Source: Dermacentor variabilis (Eukaryota > Arthropoda > Arachnida > Ixodida > Ixodidae). Taken from it: 64,000 nt of DNA. Position 1 is the stretch's first letter. The number at the start of each line of letters is the position of its first letter. Location: assembly GCF_050947875.1 (NCBI RefSeq), contig NC_134568.1:212169632-212233631 (forward strand), in the 5' to 3' direction. Both the position numbers and the translations under genes were made by a program. Below the pieces are notes generated by a model. The model ran no database searches. It was not told the origin of the DNA and saw only the letters and a list, made by a program, of their open reading frames with translations. Shown one piece after another: positions 54,741-64,000 of the stretch.

Positions 54741-54880
54741 CCCTAGGCGGTCGCATCGCCGCAGACGCGCCTGGAAACACCTGGCGATGAGTGTTGCGGC
54801 GACGACGATCGGGCCAAAATGTCTGCCGCCCCGCCGCAGTCGCGCCGGCAAAACCACGTGTCGCAGGCGAAACGCAACAG

Positions 54881-57800
54881 ACCGCCCCGCCGGGGGAAGG
54901 AGATCCCGATGGACAGGGGACTGCATCCGCTGTCCGGAGGGATGTCGCTCGATGATGCTCATAACCGAAGTCGGGCGTCCCTTGACGTTTCTTGAGCGCA
55001 GCGCACAGAGAAGGCCTCGTTCTCTCGTTCAGGTTCGCACGGGACACTGCAAAGTGACTTCGGGAGAGTTCACATTTTTGTTCTCGTTCCCGGCAAGCGT
55101 TAGAACTACGCTGAAAACTCAACCGCTCAGTCAGCAAGCATGGCACAACCCTCACTAAGCCCTGCCAGGCTCTTTCCCCTTTTTATACCACTGCCTAGTT
55201 CCTTACAGTAGTCTAGCATCACTCAGAACGCGTCCACAAATTGAAAAATTGCACTAGAAAGCATATCATCACTTTGAAACACTAAACAAAAGCAATATGT
55301 TAAAAAAAATCCTGCCTCAGGAAGAAAAACATCAGTAACAAACAATTTTGAGGCTGATTCCTACGTTAGGGGCTTCGACTTAAGCCATCGGCGTTACCGT
55401 TGAGACTCCCCTTTTTGTGACGCACCTCAAAGGAATATTGTTGTAAAGCGAGGCTCCAGCGCAGGAGGCGGCCATTTTTGGGAGAGATGGTCTGCAGCCA
55501 TTGGAGAGGGCAGTGATCCGTCTCAATGATAAACCTCGAGCCGGCTAGATAGCATGACAATTTCTGAACGGCCCACACGAGACACGCACACTCTTTCTCG
55601 GTGGCGCTATACGCCTGCTCACGACTGGTCAGCTTACGACTAGCATACAGGACGGGGTGTTCTACTTCTTCATTTTCCCGTTGGCACAGTACAACGCCCA
55701 TGCCTCGCTCACTAGCATCGCACTGAACAATGAACCCTTTTGTATAGTCTGGCGATCGTAGCACAGGCTGGCTTGTTAGGGCACTCTTTAGGGCGCTAAA
55801 AGCTCTTTCCTTTGTCTCGTCCCAGACGACTGTTTGAGGCTCTGTTTTTCTTAGAGCATCCGTCAGGGGAGCCGCGATATCAGAGTACCTAGGGATGTAC
55901 CTCTGATAGTAGCCGGCGACACCCAAGAACGACCGAATATCGGTCTTGGTGCGCGGTTGCGGAAAGTCTCGCACAGCGGCCACTTTTATTTCAGAGGGGC
56001 GGCGACGACCCTGACCAATCATGTGACCGAGGTAGACAACCTCGGCCTGTGCTAACTGGCACTTAGGAGCCTTGACTGTCAAGCCCGCTTCGCGCAGGCG
56101 GGTTAGCACTGCCCGCAAGTGTGCCATATGCTCAGACCAGGATGCGGAGAATATCGCTACGTCGTCTAGATACGGTAAAGCGAATTCTTGCTGTCCCCGC
56201 AACACTTTATCCATGAGGCTTGAAAAACAGTATGGCGCGTTCTTCAAACCAAAACTCAACACTTTAGGACGGAATGTTCCCATTGGTGAAATGAACGCCG
56301 CATACCTACTAGCCTCTTCTGTAAGTGGAACCTGCCAATAACCCCTGACAAGATCTAGGGTGGAAATAAACTGAGCGCTACTAACTTTCTCAAGGCGCTC
56401 CTCGATGTTAGGGATCGGATAGATTTGATCCTTAGTGATGGAATTAAGCCTGCGGTAGTCGACGCAAGGACGAGGTTCCTTGCCCGGTACCTCAACTAAA
56501 ATCAAAGGGGAGGTATAATCACTCTCACCTGCCTCAATAACACCGAGCTGTAGCATTTTCTTTACCTCAGCCTCCATAATATCGCTCTGGCGGGGTGACA
56601 CCCGATACGCCTTGGATCGTACTGGCTCTGTGGAGGTAAGTTCTATATCATGAGTAAGTACAGAAGTCCTACCAGGCCTCTCAGAGAACAGACCTTGAAA
56701 CTCTTGTAATAGCTGGTGTAGTTCGGTTTTCTGCTCGGGCGACAGCGGTGCTTTACTGATAAGGTCACTAATGACTTGACCGGTGTCTTCCCTGTTCGTC
56801 ACTGAGCCTAGTCCTGGAAGCTCGACCGGAAGCTCTTCAGGAACGTTTACCATCATGCACACCACTGCTTCCCTTTGTCTATAAGGTTTGAGCAGATTAC
56901 AGTGGTAAACTTGCTGTGCTTTCCGCTTTCCTGGCAGACTTACCACGTAGTTAACGTCCGACAGTTTCTGAACAATTCGTGCTGGGCCCTCCCACTGCAC
57001 GTCTAGTTTGTTGTTTAGCGATGTGCGCAATATCATGACCTCATCGCCAACCTCAAAACGACGGGCCCTGGCTGTCCGATCATAATAAACCTTGGCCCTC
57101 TGCTGGGCCTTTGTCATTGCTTCACCTGACAACTCCTGTGCCCTTCTTAAGCGTTCGAGGAGCTTAAGCACGTACTCCACCACGACTGGGTCGTCGCCCC
57201 TACCTTCCCATGATTCTCGAAGCATGCGAAGCGGAGATCGAAGCGAGCGACCGTACACCAGTTCAGCTGGCGAAAACCCCGTAGCCGCATGCGGCGCGGT
57301 CCTTAAAGCAAACATCACCCCAGGCAGACACAGCTCCCAGTCAGTTCGATGTTCAAAACACAAGGCTCTCAACACGCGCTTCATGACGGAGTGGAGCTTC
57401 TCAACGGAATTCGACTGTGGGTGGTACACTGAGCTGTGTAACAGCTTTACCCCACACCTTTCGAGAAAAGTTGTCGTCAAAGCGCTAGTAAACACTGTGC
57501 CCTGATCTGATTGGATTTCCGCAGGAAAACCAACTCGCGCAAATATGGACAGTAGTGCATTAACTATCTCAACTGAACTGAGTTCTTTAAGCGGCACTGC
57601 TTCAGGGAACTTTGTCGCTGGGCAGATCACAGTCAAAATGTGTCTGTACCCCGTGGCTGTTACCGGCAGAGGTCCCACAGTATCAATAACGAGCCGTCTA
57701 AAAGGCTCCGTAATGATAGGTACCAATTTCAACGGCGCCCTCGATTTGTCCCCTGGTTTGCCCACCCGCTGACAAGTGTCACATGTCCTCACGAAATGGT

Positions 57801-59386
57801 CTGCGTCCCGAAAACACCCTGGCCAATAGTACTCTTGCAAGAGACGGTCCTTAGTTTTCTTAACTCCTAGGTGTCCGGACCACGAACCCCCATGTGACAA
57901 GCGCAACAGATCCTGACGATAGCATTGAGGCACGACCAGCTGATCGAACTCCACTCCTCTTCGGTCTAGATACTTCCGGTACAGGACTCCACCTCTTTCC
58001 ACAAAACGCGCAGTTTTCCTGGCGATACCTTCTTTGACATTGCAGCGCACGTTTTCCAGGCTGCCATCCTTTTTTTGCTCGGCTATCAAAGCCGACCGGC
58101 TGACTTTTAGCAACCTATCAAGTCCGTCTGACGTAGGCGCGATGAGCAAATCAGTAGATAGCTCTTCTAACTTTCCCGAATCGGGATTTTCCTCTCCAGT
58201 ATCTGGCGCCTTCAACGCTACAGACTCAATTTTATTCAGTTCGGGCGTGCTCTGAATATCAGCTTGCTGCGCCTCTGACCCTTTTTCGTTGTTTGATAAC
58301 GTCGGCCCCGCAACTACCGCCTTTGCAGCGAGCTCCCGAACCTTCGATCTGGTTAAGGCCTGAACACTAGCTTCACCAAACAAAAGCCCCTTCTCGCGCA
58401 GGAGGTGATCGGACCTGTTTGAAAATAGGTACGGGTACTGGGGTGGCAGCATAGATGACACTGCCGCCTCTGTCTCAAGCGCTCCGAAAGGTCCTTCAAT
58501 AAGCACCTTTGCTACTGGCAGACACACGCTATGAGCTTCCACGGCTTGCTTGATCCATGCGCACTCGCCCGTGAACATATGGGGTTCTACGTAAGATGGG
58601 TGAACTACATCCATCGTAGCTGCGGAATCGCGAAGCACTCGGCACTCTTTCCCGTTCACGAGGAGGTCTCGCATGTAAGGCTCGAGAAGCTTCATGTTCT
58701 CGTCAGTGCTGCCTATTGAAAAAAACACAACTTTTGGTGTTGTTTCCGGACACTGCGCCGAAAAGTGACCCGGCTTCTGGCACGTATAACAAACGCCCGC
58801 TCGCCTCATCTCGAACCGCTTTCTGCGTTCGGCTTCGGCTGCCGTCTCTTTACGTTTGGTCGGATTGCTTTCACTCGCATCCTCACTACGCGTGTCCCCC
58901 TTAAATCTCATGGGCGTGAACCTTGGCCTCTCAGACTTGGAGCCAAATTCACCCTTTTGACCGTCCTTAGCTCCGCGAGCCCGACGCGTCACAAACTCCT
59001 CGGCTAGCTCAGCGGCTCTAGCCACCGTACTCACGTCTGGCCTATCCAAGACCCAGTATCGCACGTTCTCCGGTAACCGACTATAAAACTGCTCTAGCCC
59101 GAAGCACTGCAGAACTTTATCGTGGTCACCAAACGCTTTCTCTTCTTTGAGCCACTCCTGCATGTTCGACATAAGCCTATACGCAAACTCTGTATATGAC
59201 TCACTTCTGCCTTTCTCATTTTCCCGAAACTTCCGACGGAACGCCTCCGCAGACAGCCGGTACTTTTTTAGAAGACTCGATTTCACTGTGTCGAAATCCT
59301 CTGCCTCCTCTCTATCCAAGCGAGCGACTACGTCGGCCGCCTCGCCGGGTAACAAAGTGAGCAAGCGCTTTGGCCACGTGTGGCCA
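54881..59386 (-). mobile_element. Ty3/gypsy element with integrase before RT (Gmr1-like order)
   Basis: The segment between the two 1,964-bp repeats carries the gag-pol ORF. Downstream on the minus strand is a non-coding region with TATAAAAAGGGG (55173-55184), probably its own LTR, cut at 54880. The 5' side is cut inside gag at 59386. Element borders are thus not native LTR ends unless the flanking repeats are its LTRs. No TSD was found across 52916/61350. Confidence 0.8.
55173..55184 (-). promoter_or_regulatory. TATA-like box downstream of the gypsy ORF
   Basis: The minus-strand TATAAAAAGGGG lies about 180 bases after the pol stop. This is where the U3 promoter of a 3' LTR would be expected. 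Confidence 0.45.
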
Positions 59387-59442
59387 TGTGACGCGTCAGG
59401 GGGCAGCGACACAACGGCTACCGGCGGCTGTCCGACCCACAA
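55366..59442 (-). CDS. Gag-Pol polyprotein, Ty3/gypsy, order Gag-ZnF-PR-IN-RT-RH
   Basis: One uninterrupted 1,358-codon frame; residues 1-19 are read from the flanking repeat. Gag-like domain about 22-150 (WPKRLLTLLPGEAADVV). Zinc knuckle C218-x2-C-x4-H-x4-C231. Protease-like region about 265-345 with RDSAAT (D272; DSAA in place of the usual DSGA or DTGA). Integrase zinc site H517, H524, C554, C557. Integrase core D587, D646, E681 (DD35E spacing) and a GPY/F-like module near 818. RT about 945-1140 with YLDD 1091-1094. RNase H about 1235-1358 with D1242, E1282 or E1284, and D1309, ending NADGLSRSP. The catalytic residues of integrase, RT and RNase H appear intact, so the copy is young. The 5' part of gag is missing, so it is unlikely to be autonomous. 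The order is copia-like, but the sequence motifs are gypsy-like. Confidence 0.93.
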   Translation of the reverse strand: MWVGQPPVAVVSLPPDASHGHTWPKRLLTLLPGEAADVVARLDREEAEDFDTVKSSLLKKYRLSAEAFRRKFRENEKGRSESYTEFAYRLMSNMQEWLKEEKAFGDHDKVLQCFGLEQFYSRLPENVRYWVLDRPDVSTVARAAELAEEFVTRRARGAKDGQKGEFGSKSERPRFTPMRFKGDTRSEDASESNPTKRKETAAEAERRKRFEMRRAGVCYTCQKPGHFSAQCPETTPKVVFFSIGSTDENMKLLEPYMRDLLVNGKECRVLRDSAATMDVVHPSYVEPHMFTGECAWIKQAVEAHSVCLPVAKVLIEGPFGALETEAAVSSMLPPQYPYLFSNRSDHLLREKGLLFGEASVQALTRSKVRELAAKAVVAGPTLSNNEKGSEAQQADIQSTPELNKIESVALKAPDTGEENPDSGKLEELSTDLLIAPTSDGLDRLLKVSRSALIAEQKKDGSLENVRCNVKEGIARKTARFVERGGVLYRKYLDRRGVEFDQLVVPQCYRQDLLRLSHGGSWSGHLGVKKTKDRLLQEYYWPGCFRDADHFVRTCDTCQRVGKPGDKSRAPLKLVPIITEPFRRLVIDTVGPLPVTATGYRHILTVICPATKFPEAVPLKELSSVEIVNALLSIFARVGFPAEIQSDQGTVFTSALTTTFLERCGVKLLHSSVYHPQSNSVEKLHSVMKRVLRALCFEHRTDWELCLPGVMFALRTAPHAATGFSPAELVYGRSLRSPLRMLRESWEGRGDDPVVVEYVLKLLERLRRAQELSGEAMTKAQQRAKVYYDRTARARRFEVGDEVMILRTSLNNKLDVQWEGPARIVQKLSDVNYVVSLPGKRKAQQVYHCNLLKPYRQREAVVCMMVNVPEELPVELPGLGSVTNREDTGQVISDLISKAPLSPEQKTELHQLLQEFQGLFSERPGRTSVLTHDIELTSTEPVRSKAYRVSPRQSDIMEAEVKKMLQLGVIEAGESDYTSPLILVEVPGKEPRPCVDYRRLNSITKDQIYPIPNIEERLEKVSSAQFISTLDLVRGYWQVPLTEEASRYAAFISPMGTFRPKVLSFGLKNAPYCFSSLMDKVLRGQQEFALPYLDDVAIFSASWSEHMAHLRAVLTRLREAGLTVKAPKCQLAQAEVVYLGHMIGQGRRRPSEIKVAAVRDFPQPRTKTDIRSFLGVAGYYQRYIPRYSDIAAPLTDALRKTEPQTVVWDETKERAFSALKSALTSQPVLRSPDYTKGFIVQCDASERGMGVVLCQRENEEVEHPVLYASRKLTSREQAYSATEKECACLVWAVQKLSCYLAGSRFIIETDHCPLQWLQTISPKNGRLLRWSLALQQYSFEVRHKKGSLNGNADGLSRSP

Positions 59443-60781
59443 GCAGTGAGTCGGCAGTTACGCCATCTGCCCCCGCGGCGGTTGCAGCTAGCGCTACTCC
59501 GCCACCCCAGCAGAAGGGGCCATCCAACTCCGGGCAGGTGGCCTCAAAGGTCTCGTCGTACGTGCCGAGCCCTTCACGTCAAACAAAGCGCTTGGAAGAG
59601 CGCGTGTCCAGCGCTTCGCAAGAGGCCCATGGTTCGAAATGGTTCGAAACCCACTACCGGTGAAACCGTGATTACGTGCAGCTGTACTTGGCTTCCCTGC
59701 GTGGAGCGCGTAACTAGCCGCACGGCGAACTAGCCCTGGAGATAGTTAATGGCAGATCAAAAGATGGGTTTGGTTACATCCTGTCGAAGTGGTGCCAGGT
59801 TCCCACGGCAGAAGAAAAGGCGGCCGGTCACAACACCGCCGACGCGCAATGAGCCTCGTCGCAAATGCACGGGGCTCACATCGAATCCGTTGCACTGACG
59901 TTATGCTCTAAACACTTGGACCTCTGCGTTTGTCACACCCGCAACACTGCGCAATACACGGAGTGCCAACTCTCAGTTGTGCCACCGATGAAAAGTTGCA
60001 AAGCAGCATTTTATTTTTAGCTTTCCATTGCGCCGAACATTACACGTCCCGGGGGTACCGCGACTGATAAATGAATTTTGAATTAGAGATTTAACTTGTG
60101 CGCGCACGCCTCTTGGCTTGTAATGTGACTGCCGGTGTTGCAACAATACGCAATATGGGGAGAGCTGGGTGATTTCTTTTTTTTTTTCAATTCCCAATGT
60201 TACTGTTTTCGTAACTGTAGCCGTCGTTCAATCCATCATACCCGTGCCTTAGTGTCACGATGGCACATCGTCGGTGCTGCTCGTAGACCGTTAATTTTTC
60301 TGTGTCCGTGCTGCAGTCGCCGGCTCCTAGCTGCTGTCTGAGGCACAGTACCGTCGGCGCAGTTCGACGTCGGCGCGCGAGCCGGTCTATACGACGGCCA
60401 GAGGGCTGTTTGGATCGGACCGCTGGTACGATCTGTTGGGAACTCGGCGCTGACGCCCGTGGTTGTACCTGGGTCGCAAGCCCCAAGGGTAGCGTTGGCC
60501 TGGCGGCCTGGGGTACAACTGGAAGCATCCGAAGGTCCCGGCAAAGCATGAGTCGACTGGTAACAACGAAACAACTTGTTTATTTTAACATCGCAAAGAG
60601 TTGGCGGTCAGGTTTGACCGAAGTAGAGAGACGGGAGAGCACTTCACTCAACAGAAGAAATCGGAGCCCTCCTTTTTGGCGTCCGGGGGCAGCTGTTTTT
60701 ATACTCTCGCAGTTGAGGGCAAGAAGGAACCCCTCAAAAGACGAGCACGTGAATGTACAATGGGCTAATGGTGACGCACAC

Positions 60782-60895
60782 TGTCGTGGCGCTGCGCACG
60801 ATCTCGTAGCACCCTGTCGTGGCGCTGCGCACGATCTCGTAGCACCCCGTCGTGGCGCTGCGCACGATCTCGTAGCACCCTGTCGTGGCGCTGCC
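60782..60895. repeat. 33-bp tandem repeat, second occurrence
   Basis: The counterpart of 54312-54425 within copy 2 of the direct repeat. Confidence 0.95.
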
Positions 60896-60928
60896 GGTCG
60901 GACACAATGACTGTAACGAGAAGATGGT

Positions 60929-61210
60929 CCCTGCTTTGGCATCGCCTGTTTCGGGCACAATGACTGGAACGAGATCCCTGCTTTGGCATCGCCTGTTTCG
61001 GGCACAATGACTGGAACGAGATCCCTGCTTTGGCATCGCCTGTTTCGGGCACAATGACTGGAACGAGATCCCTGCTTTGGCATCGCCTGTTTCGGGCACA
61101 ATGACTGGAACGAGATCCCTGCTTTGGCATCGCCTGTTTCGGGCCCAATAACTGGAATGAGATCCCTGCTTTGGCATCGCCTGTTTCGGGCACAATGACT
61201 GGAACGAGAT
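60929..61210. repeat. 47-bp tandem repeat, second occurrence
   Basis: The counterpart of 54459-54740: six units, including the same variant unit with GGGCCCAATAACTGGAATGA, which shows the duplication postdates the array. Confidence 0.95.
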
Positions 61211-61350
61211 CCCTAGGCGGTCGCATCGCCGCAGACGCGCCTGGAAACACCTGGCGATGAGTGTTGCGGCGACGACGATCGGGCCAAAATGTCTGCCGCC
61301 CCGCCGCAGTCGCGCCGGCAAAACCACGTGTCGCAGGCGAAACGCAACAG

Positions 61351-63689
61351 GGCGCGAGTGCACTTTCCTTTGGTTGGAGTGATGTCTCCCCGACGTCCTC
61401 CCGCGCGCTCGGCAATGAGCCCTTGGCCTCTTCACTCGCCGCTTTTCTTTCTTATTTTACTCGGGCTTATTTTTTTGAATGACGAACAGTTTCCTCCAAA
61501 TGACCCCTTTTTACGCTCTGTGTCGCAGCTGCGATGCGCGCATCTGAGCGGAGCAGTGTCTTTGTTCCGTGTCCCAGCTATAAAATACACATACTGTCAC
61601 GGGAAAGCAGGCAAACGTTGGTCGTATTCCGTGCCTGCCTCCATGAGCGCTGCGGCGTAATGGTCGCTCTGTTCTTGTCAAGTCCGCTCCTGTTGCCATT
61701 TTTCGAATACGTGCTCTGCACTTGTCAGAACAGAAAGGGAGGCAAATGAAATGGACAGCTGCTTTCTCTGAAGATCTCTCTTCTACGCAGTTTTTTTTTA
61801 AATCTCACTCCCCTCTTTTTCCGTCTCTGTCCAGCCGTCAGTTCAAGTAGGCACACTTGTAGATCCGTATGAAAAACTGACTATCCAGGGTTTTCGAAAG
61901 CTCGTTAATGCCATGCTGCGTCGCGCCTCCTTGTGAGATAAGACTGCTTGTTTTACGTAGTTCTTCCTGTTGACATTTTTATTTGAGCAACTCGCACGGT
62001 ACAAGCTCTCTTGATGATATGATTACTCGCGTCTGAGTGGGCCTCTTGGGTGCCTGTAATCGCCAAATAACTTGCTTCAGTCTCTGTAGCGGTTGCGCGT
62101 GCTCCATTCGTACAGCTTTCCAGAAAACGAAACCATCAGGTTTACAACTCCTTCACTCAGTAATGAAAAAATATCAGAATTCTGTCAATTGCTGTAGAAT
62201 TTATAGTGATAGTGATAACAGAAAGAAAACGGACAAAATACATGTGTTACACATGGCTCTCAGATATACCACTAATTTGTTAGTATAACTTTTGCAAGAC
62301 CCTTGTAAACAATGTAACAAATTCATGTAAGATATGAATTGATATATCACATTTGTCCGCTTTGGATGCTATAACGGATGCAGTTTACAGAACGGCGACA
62401 TCGGTTCTTGGTGAGGAGCTACGATTTTCTAAACTTCGTGCTTCTATTTCTTTCAGTCTTCCCATTTCCTTACAATTCCTTCTTAAAAATTCATACGTTC
62501 AGTCAAGATTCCGCTTCCAACAGTCACTAGAATTTAACGTTTTCTCTCAAGTGCAACAAATTTCATTAAAATCAGTCCAATGGTTATCTCATAAATGCGT
62601 TTTTGTGTTTTACATGTATTTGAAGAGGCAGCATCGGAATTGGGCCCGAGCTAAAGTTTCCTCTTCAAGGTTTTCTGCCGTTTCCTTCAATGCGAGTCCG
62701 TTATATAGGGCAAGCGGAGGTGCTGTTGAGGTTTCGTGCAAGCCATTGAACGTGTGCGTTTTCTTCGGTGGAGCGCGTGGCGTCCAAGTTGAACCAGTTT
62801 TTGCGCTTTGTGTCGCACCGTTGGTGACGCGAACAACGTTGTCTTTATACAGCGATTTAGTTGCGTGCTACTGGCAGATCTTCAAGTGTACTGGCCTCAG
62901 TGATCGCGCTGTGCATAATCTCGTTTGCGTGCGCAGTTTCTTAATCTTTCTTTCTTATGTCTTCGTATAACAGGCCGGACGCTGGTCTCGCTGACCTATA
63001 GCTCCCCTACCTTTCTTTGCTATCTCTCTTATGTCACCATTTTCACGCACACTGGAAAAAGATCAGTCAGCCTTCGATTCGATCGCGGATTAGAGAGGCA
63101 TATGACAACGCCTTGCCTATTAAAAACATTTTTTTTCCGCTGTACGGTTGCCGTCTTCGTCACGCGCACGCTGAAATGAACGCGCGCAGTCACATCTTCG
63201 CGCGCGTAGACACACTCCAAGAGCTTGAAGTGGTGCCGAAGGTACCCGAATAGGGATAAGAAGGATCGCGCCCATGAATTGCACATTTTTACTCAGAAGG
63301 CGTGCTGTGCTCATGCTTGGGGCGTTCCGTGCACTGCCGTGGTTGTGCATCAATGAGTATATACACCACGCGGCCTGATTTCCGCAATATCGGTGCAGCG
63401 GAATGCTCGCAGGTCTCAACCTTCGTACTTGTATCATAAGGTTGGACATGCACACGCACGACTATTGGTTAACTTTTACGTCCCACACTGCGTATACGCT
63501 TTGAGGAATGTATTTATGTGTCCACAGCCGTTAACGATCATGGCAATCGATCACAATTACCCTCAATTATTGCTAATAAAAGCCGTTTTATCTTTGTACC
63601 TTTCAGTGCCCCAGGGCGTAGTGCATAAAGTCGGATTTTATTTTCTGGTCAACCCCCGTACCTTTCGTCTCTCTTGAGGAACGCAGTAG
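61351..63689. other. Interval without recognised genes
   Basis: A 205-codon plus-strand frame at 62353-62970 has no recognisable domain. It is Ser/Phe/Val-rich and not supported by splice or codon evidence. No repeat family is recognised by eye. Confidence 0.4.
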
Positions 63690-63830
63690 TAGAGGCCTCT
63701 GGATTAGTGTACCACTCCAATTTGCAGGAGCGTTTTCAATCCGCCCCCATCGCATAGTGGCCGCTGCCGTCGGTAATTGAATTCACGAATCGAATCCGCA
63801 GCCTCCAGAATCACCACTGCGGGCTTATCA
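63690..63830 (-). mobile_element. Possible very degraded Ruka SINE, antisense
   Basis: CAATCCGCCCCCATCGCATAG with GGCCGCTGCCGTCGG and, further on, ACGAATCGAATCCGCAG and CACCACTGCGGGC follow the antisense Ruka order loosely. The conserved GGCACGTAAAACC end is not found. Confidence 0.35.
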
Positions 63831-64000
63831 TGCATAGGCTTATTTCTCGTGAGTAGCGCTACACTGAAATGTGTGGCACGGCCGGGAGCGTTTCGTGTGG
63901 CGCGTATTGTTTTGAAAGACTGCTCGTGTTTTAAGCCCTACACCGATATGTCTCTCGGAGCTCGTGTCGGGCTGTTCGTTATTGGGGCGCTTAACCTAAG

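Larger units (their letters stand above)
52917..54880. repeat. 1,964-bp direct repeat, copy 1
   Basis: Identical as far as I could compare with 59387-61350 (constant offset 6470; all ORF translations in the two copies agree). It starts TGTGACGCGTCAGG inside the LINE ORF1 and ends GGCGAAACGCAACAG. On the minus strand it holds TATAAAA (about 54224-54231) and AATAAA (about 54096-54101), suggesting an LTR inside it. It also carries 33-bp and 47-bp tandem repeats. Confidence 0.92.
59387..61350. repeat. 1,964-bp direct repeat, copy 2
   Basis: The same sequence as 52917-54880, including the 3' 240 bases of the LINE ORF1 (59387-59627), the putative LTR and both tandem arrays. Here its left edge joins gypsy gag in mid-codon context, and its right edge joins unrelated sequence (GGCGCGAGTGCAC). 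Confidence 0.92.

Noticed and set aside
52917..54880. Definite assignment of the 1,964-bp repeats as the gypsy LTRs
   Set aside because: Copy 1 starts inside a continuous LINE ORF1 reading frame and no TSD flanks 52917/61350, so I report it only as a direct repeat.
54110..55155. Minus-strand ORFs of 173, 232 and 286 codons (and the duplicates at 60580-61435)
   Set aside because: They are three frames of the 47-bp and 33-bp tandem arrays. Open frames follow from the repeats and the protein is a rotating copy of one short peptide.
62353..62970. 205-codon ORF near the right end
   Set aside because: No recognisable domain, no coding-like codon bias, no neighbouring exons; length alone is insufficient.

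Overview
The window looks like nuclear DNA of an ixodid tick. Four repeat types typical of tick genomes support this: at least nine copies of the tRNA-derived tick SINE known as Ruka (box B followed by the body with CGAAATGCGAAAACACCCG and ending in TTTGGCACGTAAAACCCC); RTE-like LINEs with (ATC)n tails; Jockey/I-like LINEs; and Ty3/gypsy LTR elements. Assignment to a species or genus is not possible from the sequence alone. I found no host protein-coding gene that I can name. Almost everything recognisable is mobile DNA, much of it nested and decayed, in weakly structured intergenic or intronic sequence.

Layout. 0.3-10 kb: a decayed Jockey-like RT, a 701-bp MITE (2047-2747), three Ruka SINEs and a GC-rich region with an unidentified coding-like ORF (8198-8530). 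13.4-17.6 kb: an AT-rich block with a 561-bp MITE, a tRNA-bearing repeat and splice-like exons on the minus strand, next to a CpG-rich putative promoter (about 17.0-17.6 kb). This is the only place where an unidentified host transcript is plausible. 19-22 kb: Ruka copies and RTE 3' ends. 25.3-30.65 kb: a probable hAT-like element holding a Ruka copy and a long decayed LINE (endonuclease, RT, C-terminal zinc motif, CATC-type tail). 31.4-36.3 kb: nested RTE pieces, Ruka copies, a fold-back hairpin, an 856-bp element with 15-bp palindromic ends and a tRNA-like core, and a mariner transposase pseudogene split by a Ruka copy with a clear 14-bp target-site duplication. 37.4-44.4 kb: a LINE 3' end, a 1,422-bp MITE related to the one at 2 kb, two further hairpins, a solo LTR with TSD (40675-41456) and a second LTR (43830-44334). 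45.5-50.5 kb: a long antisense RTE-like LINE, a Ruka copy, a minisatellite and another RTE 3' end.

50.7-61.35 kb is the most interesting part. A Jockey/I-like LINE 5' region and ORF1 (51.5-53.16 kb) runs into an apparently exact 1,964-bp segment (52917-54880). That segment recurs at 59387-61350. Between the two copies lies a minus-strand Ty3/gypsy element with an uninterrupted 1,358-codon ORF (59442-55366). Its domain order is Gag, zinc knuckle, protease-like, integrase, reverse transcriptase, RNase H. Integrase therefore precedes RT, as in copia and in the unusual Gmr1-like gypsy group, and not as in ordinary gypsy. The remaining 61.35-64 kb holds no recognisable gene.

The mobile genes do not form an operon or pathway. 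The LINE and gypsy ORFs would each drive their own retrotransposition, Ruka presumably depends on a LINE, and the MITEs depend on transposases not present here. Only the gypsy ORF is intact over a useful length. Coordinates of repeat edges were read by eye and may be off by several bases, except where TSDs or TIRs fix them.
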